Shown piece after piece: positions 6,689 through 9,374 of a stretch of DNA of 9,374 nucleotides (positions are counted from its first letter, which is position 1; the number at the start of each line of letters is the position of its first letter). Source of the stretch: an uncultured Rhodanobacteraceae bacterium (GTDB lineage Bacteria > Pseudomonadota > Gammaproteobacteria > Xanthomonadales > Rhodanobacteraceae); contig CAJXGK010000054.1 in the NCBI GenBank assembly GCA_913053815.1, positions 1 through 9,374 on the forward strand. The letters run 5' to 3'. A program made the translations under genes and the position numbers. The notes beneath the pieces were generated by a model. It was not told the origin of the DNA and searched no databases. It saw only the letters and a program-made list of their open reading frames with translations.

Positions 6689-6694
6689 CATAAT
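6689..6694 (+). promoter_or_regulatory. Candidate -10 element of the phoB promoter
   Basis: CATAAT, five of six matches to TATAAT. No good -35 lies 16-18 bp upstream, consistent with an activator-dependent promoter. The start site would fall near 6701, giving a leader of only about 13 nt that still contains the ribosome binding site. Confidence 0.4.
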
Positions 6695-6700
6695 CGATCC

Positions 6701-6708
6701 GGAAGGAA
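6701..6708 (+). promoter_or_regulatory. Shine-Dalgarno that selects the GTG start of phoB
   Basis: GGAAGGAA ends 5 bases before GTG 6714. This strong site and the 229-residue product, the same length as E. coli PhoB, outweigh the longer open frame beginning at 6612. Confidence 0.8.
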
Positions 6709-6713
6709 ATGTC

Positions 6714-7403
6714 GTGCCAAAACGTATCTTGATCGTTGAAGATGAACCATCGATTCGCGAAATGGTCGCCTTTGCCCTACGCAAGGCCGATATGGATCCC
6801 GTACATGCCGCCGATGCCCATGCCGCCCAAATGGACATTGCCGACAAGGTTCCTGATTTGATTTTACTGGACTGGATGCTGCCCGGTATGAGTGGACTCG
6901 AATTTGCCCGGCGCATACGCAAGGATGAAATGACCCGGGAAGTGCCCATCATCATGCTTACGGCACGCGGTGAAGAAATGGATCGGATCAGCGGACTCGA
7001 GGCCGGGGTAGACGATTACGTGGTTAAGCCGTTCTCCTCACGCGAGCTGGTCGCGCGCATCCGTGCTGTATTACGCCGTACACTGGGCGCAGACGAAAAC
7101 GATCAAATCGCTATTGGACAACTCAGTCTGGATGCGCCGGCGCATCGGGTCTATGCTAACGGTGAGACTATTCCGATTGGTCCGACCGAATACCGTCTCC
7201 TGCACTTTTTCATGACCCATACCGACCGAGTGTATTCACGACCGCAGCTTCTCGATCATATCTGGGGTAACAGTGTTTACGTTGAGGAACGTACCGTGGA
7301 TGTACACATCCGCCGCCTACGCAAGACCCTCGAACCATTCGGCCTGAGTAATCTGGTGCAAACTGTGCGCAGTGCCGGATACCGTTTTTCAGCCATACAC
7401 TGA
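6714..7403 (+). CDS. phoB: Phosphate regulon response regulator PhoB
   Basis: OmpR/PhoB-family transcription factor of 229 residues that activates phosphate-starvation genes once phosphorylated by PhoR. The receiver domain (1-122) has the acidic pair E9-D10 in RILIVEDE, phospho-acceptor D53 in LLDWMLPGMSG, T83 in MLTAR and K105 in VVKPFSSREL. The C-terminal winged-helix domain (about 130-229) includes RVYSRPQLLDHIWG, the recognition helix region ERTVDVHIRRLRKTLEP and the terminal hairpin VQTVRSAGYRF. I place the start at GTG 6714, because MPKRILIVEDE is the standard PhoB start and GGAAGGAA lies just upstream; the 34 upstream codons are unlike the family. phoR follows after 4 bp. Receiver proteins of this class are similar to each other; the PhoR and ppk neighbours support the PhoB call. 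Confidence 0.93.
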   Translation: MPKRILIVEDEPSIREMVAFALRKADMDPVHAADAHAAQMDIADKVPDLILLDWMLPGMSGLEFARRIRKDEMTREVPIIMLTARGEEMDRISGLEAGVDDYVVKPFSSRELVARIRAVLRRTLGADENDQIAIGQLSLDAPAHRVYANGETIPIGPTEYRLLHFFMTHTDRVYSRPQLLDHIWGNSVYVEERTVDVHIRRLRKTLEPFGLSNLVQTVRSAGYRFSAIH

Positions 7404-7407
7404 GCCT

Positions 7408-8688
7408 ATGCGACGTCCGATCACATTATCCCTCACCCTGATACTGTTGGTCTGGCTATTGCTGGTCACCGCACTTGGCTACGCTTTTCAGCAATTCTTT
7501 CCCGCCCTTGCTCTAGCCGCTCTGGTGGCACTGATCTGGATGTTCTGGCGTATGCAATCATGGCCTTCCGAACCCGCACCCGTACTTGGTAAAACTTCAA
7601 CCCGTACCGCCCCGGAAACTTCCACCACCCGGCATCGCACACAGCGTCTGGCTTCACAACTGCGAGCCCTGCGTGATGCCGGAGCGGCCTTACCCGATGC
7701 CGTGATTCTGCTTGATGAGCAGGGCCGTATATTATGGTTCAACCCAGCCAGTGCCCGGCTGTTCGGACTGGATTGGCCGCGCGACCGGATGCTGAAGATT
7801 GAGGACCGACTGGCCGATCATCCCATCGGTGCCTGGCTAAAACAGGACTCCAAAGCGATGCTTGCGGATGTTCCGGCACCCAGCGACGCCAATCTGCGGC
7901 TCTCCATTAACCGAATTCCCCTAGGCAAACACCAACACCTACTGCTCGGCCGGGATATCACCGCCTTCACCCGACTCGAACAGATGCGCCGCGATTTTAT
8001 CGCCAATGTCTCACACGAATTGCGAACACCTCTCACGGTCATTCACGGCTATCTGGATCTGATCGACCCTGAGGATGCCCCCACCCTGGCCCCACTTCTG
8101 GACGACTTGCGTACCCAGTCGCAGCGCATGACCCGTATCGTTGAGGATCTGCTCATTCTGTCCCGATTGGAGACTCAGATGGATCTGTCTGAGGAACGGG
8201 TCGTCATTCCAGCACTACTCTCCACACTGATTCGGGAAGCCGAAGCCCTCAGCAGAGGGCGGCACACTGTCCATCTTGAAAACACCTTCCGGGCCGACCT
8301 GTATGGATCGCTGAAAGACATTCACAGTGCCTTCTCGAACTTAGTCAGCAATGCGGTGCGCTACACCCCAAGCGGCGGCAGCATCACCCTGCGATGGCGA
8401 GGTTTGGATAATGGTGGAGCTGCCTTTGAGGTCATCGATACCGGTTACGGAATTCCCCAATCACATATCCAACGTTTAACCGAACGCTTCTACCGGGTCT
8501 CGTCAAGTCGCTCGCGGGAAACCGGAGGGACCGGTCTGGGGCTATCCATTGTCAAGCACGCCCTGAATCAGCATCAGGCACAGATCGTTATCGATAGCGA
8601 ACCCGGCCGCGGATCGACGTTTACCGCAGTATTCGGGCCAGAACGCGTCCTCAAACCGGCGCTTGCAAACGAAACGCCCTCGACCTAA
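7408..8688 (+). CDS. phoR: Phosphate regulon sensor histidine kinase PhoR
   Basis: Membrane histidine kinase of 426 residues (E. coli PhoR 431) that phosphorylates or dephosphorylates PhoB according to signals from the Pst transporter and PhoU. Two adjacent membrane segments occupy residues 6-26 and 30-48 with almost no periplasmic loop, as usual for PhoR. A linker (52-85) leads to a PAS domain (about 88-190: LPDAVILLDEQGRILWFNPA). The HisKA domain has FIANVSHELRTPLTVIHGYL with phospho-acceptor H203. The ATPase domain has the N box FSNLVSNAVRYTP (N311, N315), the G1 box DTGYGIP (D344), the F box ERFYRV and the G2 box GGTGLGLSIVKHAL (373-386). I chose ATG 7408, four bases after the phoB stop, over the in-frame ATG-less extension starting inside phoB. 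The gene is certainly cotranscribed with phoB, and ppk follows after 74 bp. Confidence 0.94.
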   Translation: MRRPITLSLTLILLVWLLLVTALGYAFQQFFPALALAALVALIWMFWRMQSWPSEPAPVLGKTSTRTAPETSTTRHRTQRLASQLRALRDAGAALPDAVILLDEQGRILWFNPASARLFGLDWPRDRMLKIEDRLADHPIGAWLKQDSKAMLADVPAPSDANLRLSINRIPLGKHQHLLLGRDITAFTRLEQMRRDFIANVSHELRTPLTVIHGYLDLIDPEDAPTLAPLLDDLRTQSQRMTRIVEDLLILSRLETQMDLSEERVVIPALLSTLIREAEALSRGRHTVHLENTFRADLYGSLKDIHSAFSNLVSNAVRYTPSGGSITLRWRGLDNGGAAFEVIDTGYGIPQSHIQRLTERFYRVSSSRSRETGGTGLGLSIVKHALNQHQAQIVIDSEPGRGSTFTAVFGPERVLKPALANETPST

Positions 8689-8762
8689 ACACCACACGGC
8701 TTGCCCGCCACCAGGTGGTAGAGCATGCTCATGGCCACGCCGATCGGATGTTCGCCCTCCCC

Positions 8763-9374
8763 ATGAGCGACACAACGCCTCCAGCAAGCATTGATCTTTC
8801 TGGGCCTGAGCTCTATCTCAACCGGGAACTGGCTGCACTCGAGTTCAATTTCCGGGTTCTCTCCCAAGCACGCGATCCACGGGTGCCGCTACTCGAGCGG
8901 ATGCGCTTTCTATGCATTTCCAGCAATAACCTGGATAAATTCTTCGAGTTACGGGTAGCTGTACTGCGCCAGCATCTGCTGTACGGCGATGCCCGGCCGG
9001 GTGCCGATGGACTGGCCCCGACCGAAGTACTGGCCCGCATTCGGGAACGCTCTCTCGAACTCATCACCGCCCAATACCACACTTGGAAGCAGGAACTGGC
9101 CCCGGCTCTGGCCGATGAAGGGGTCCGGTTTCTGACCCCGAAGCACTGGACCGATCTGCAAAAACGTTGGCTCTTAGGTTATTTTCGCAACGAAATCCTA
9201 CCTGTACTGTCGCCACTTGGGCTCGATCCTGCCCATCCTTTCCCGCGTATTTTGAACAAAAGTCTTAACATCGTTGTGGTGCTCGATGGTCACGATGCCT
9301 TTGGCCGAGAGGGCCATCTGGCCTTGGTCCGCGCCCCACGTTCACTACCTCGTCTGATCCACCTGCCCGACGAA
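8763..9374 (+). CDS. ppk: Polyphosphate kinase 1, N-terminal part (truncated by window edge)
   Basis: Enzyme that reversibly polymerises the gamma-phosphate of ATP into polyphosphate. The 204 codons present cover the N domain and the start of the head domain. Recognisable blocks are YLNRELAALEFNFRVL (18-33), VPLLERMRFLCISSNNLDKF (41-60, including the nucleotide-binding SNNLD), FELRVAVLRQ, EILPVLSPLGLDPAHPFP and NKSLNIVVVLDG. The catalytic histidines lie beyond the right edge. The start is probably ATG 8763 (MSDTTPPAS); an in-frame ATG at 8748 would add MFALP, and neither has a clear ribosome binding site. Placement 74 bp after phoR suggests joint control by phosphate starvation. The 8689-8762 gap has two short palindromes (8708-8718 and 8721-8730) but no terminator. 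Confidence 0.95.
   Translation, partial: MSDTTPPASIDLSGPELYLNRELAALEFNFRVLSQARDPRVPLLERMRFLCISSNNLDKFFELRVAVLRQHLLYGDARPGADGLAPTEVLARIRERSLELITAQYHTWKQELAPALADEGVRFLTPKHWTDLQKRWLLGYFRNEILPVLSPLGLDPAHPFPRILNKSLNIVVVLDGHDAFGREGHLALVRAPRSLPRLIHLPDE

Noticed and set aside
6612..6713. PhoB starting 34 codons upstream at 6612
   Set aside because: The extra residues are not PhoB-like and cover the Pho-box/dyad and -10 region; GGAAGGAA before GTG 6714 fixes the start.
8708..8730. Palindromes CCACC-A-GGTGG and GAGCATGCTC as a terminator between phoR and ppk
   Set aside because: The first has a one-base loop, the second no loop, and no T-run follows; they are short enough to be chance.

Overview
The window looks like ordinary chromosomal DNA of a moderately GC-rich proteobacterium, most likely a gammaproteobacterium. 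This rests on a LeuRS very close to the E. coli type, a DUF4442 gene beside a CnoX-like gene, a BepA-type M48 protease, a GrxC-type glutaredoxin, and a PhoB/PhoR pair followed by polyphosphate kinase 1. The isocitrate dehydrogenase is the short IDH3-like form with NAD-type residues, as known from some sulfur-oxidising autotrophs. That is a hint and does not identify the organism. I see no rRNA, tRNA, CRISPR array, insertion sequence or phage gene, and most genes have housekeeping or envelope and stress roles.

Layout. The left edge holds the N-terminal 143 codons of leuS on the minus strand. A 269-bp divergent gap follows, then on the plus strand a thioredoxin-TPR co-chaperone (cnoX), a broken DUF4442 hotdog-fold gene (one frameshift and no normal start codon), a strong hairpin, and a DUF502 membrane-protein gene. 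Convergent to these on the minus strand is a likely operon, transcribed right to left: glutaredoxin, a CxxC carboxymuconolactone-decarboxylase/AhpD-like protein whose start overlaps the glutaredoxin stop, and isocitrate dehydrogenase, which also has a candidate promoter of its own. A 200-bp gap with two hairpins separates the glutaredoxin gene from the divergent bepA-like gene, which has a candidate sigma-E promoter. The right end is a phosphate module: phoB, phoR and the first 204 codons of ppk, all plus strand and tightly spaced, with a candidate Pho-box/dyad region and a good -10 element before phoB.

How the genes fit together. Two functional themes recur. The first is thiol redox and proteostasis: CnoX with an intact WCAPC site, glutaredoxin, the AhpD-like CxxC protein, and the periplasmic protease/chaperone BepA. 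The second is phosphate sensing and storage: PhoR senses phosphate status, PhoB activates transcription, and PPK1 stores phosphate as polyphosphate. I found no convincing undescribed multi-gene system. The points most worth checking are the decayed or recoded DUF4442 gene, the dyad/Pho-box region before phoB, the sigma-E-like promoter before bepA, and the unexplained hairpins.
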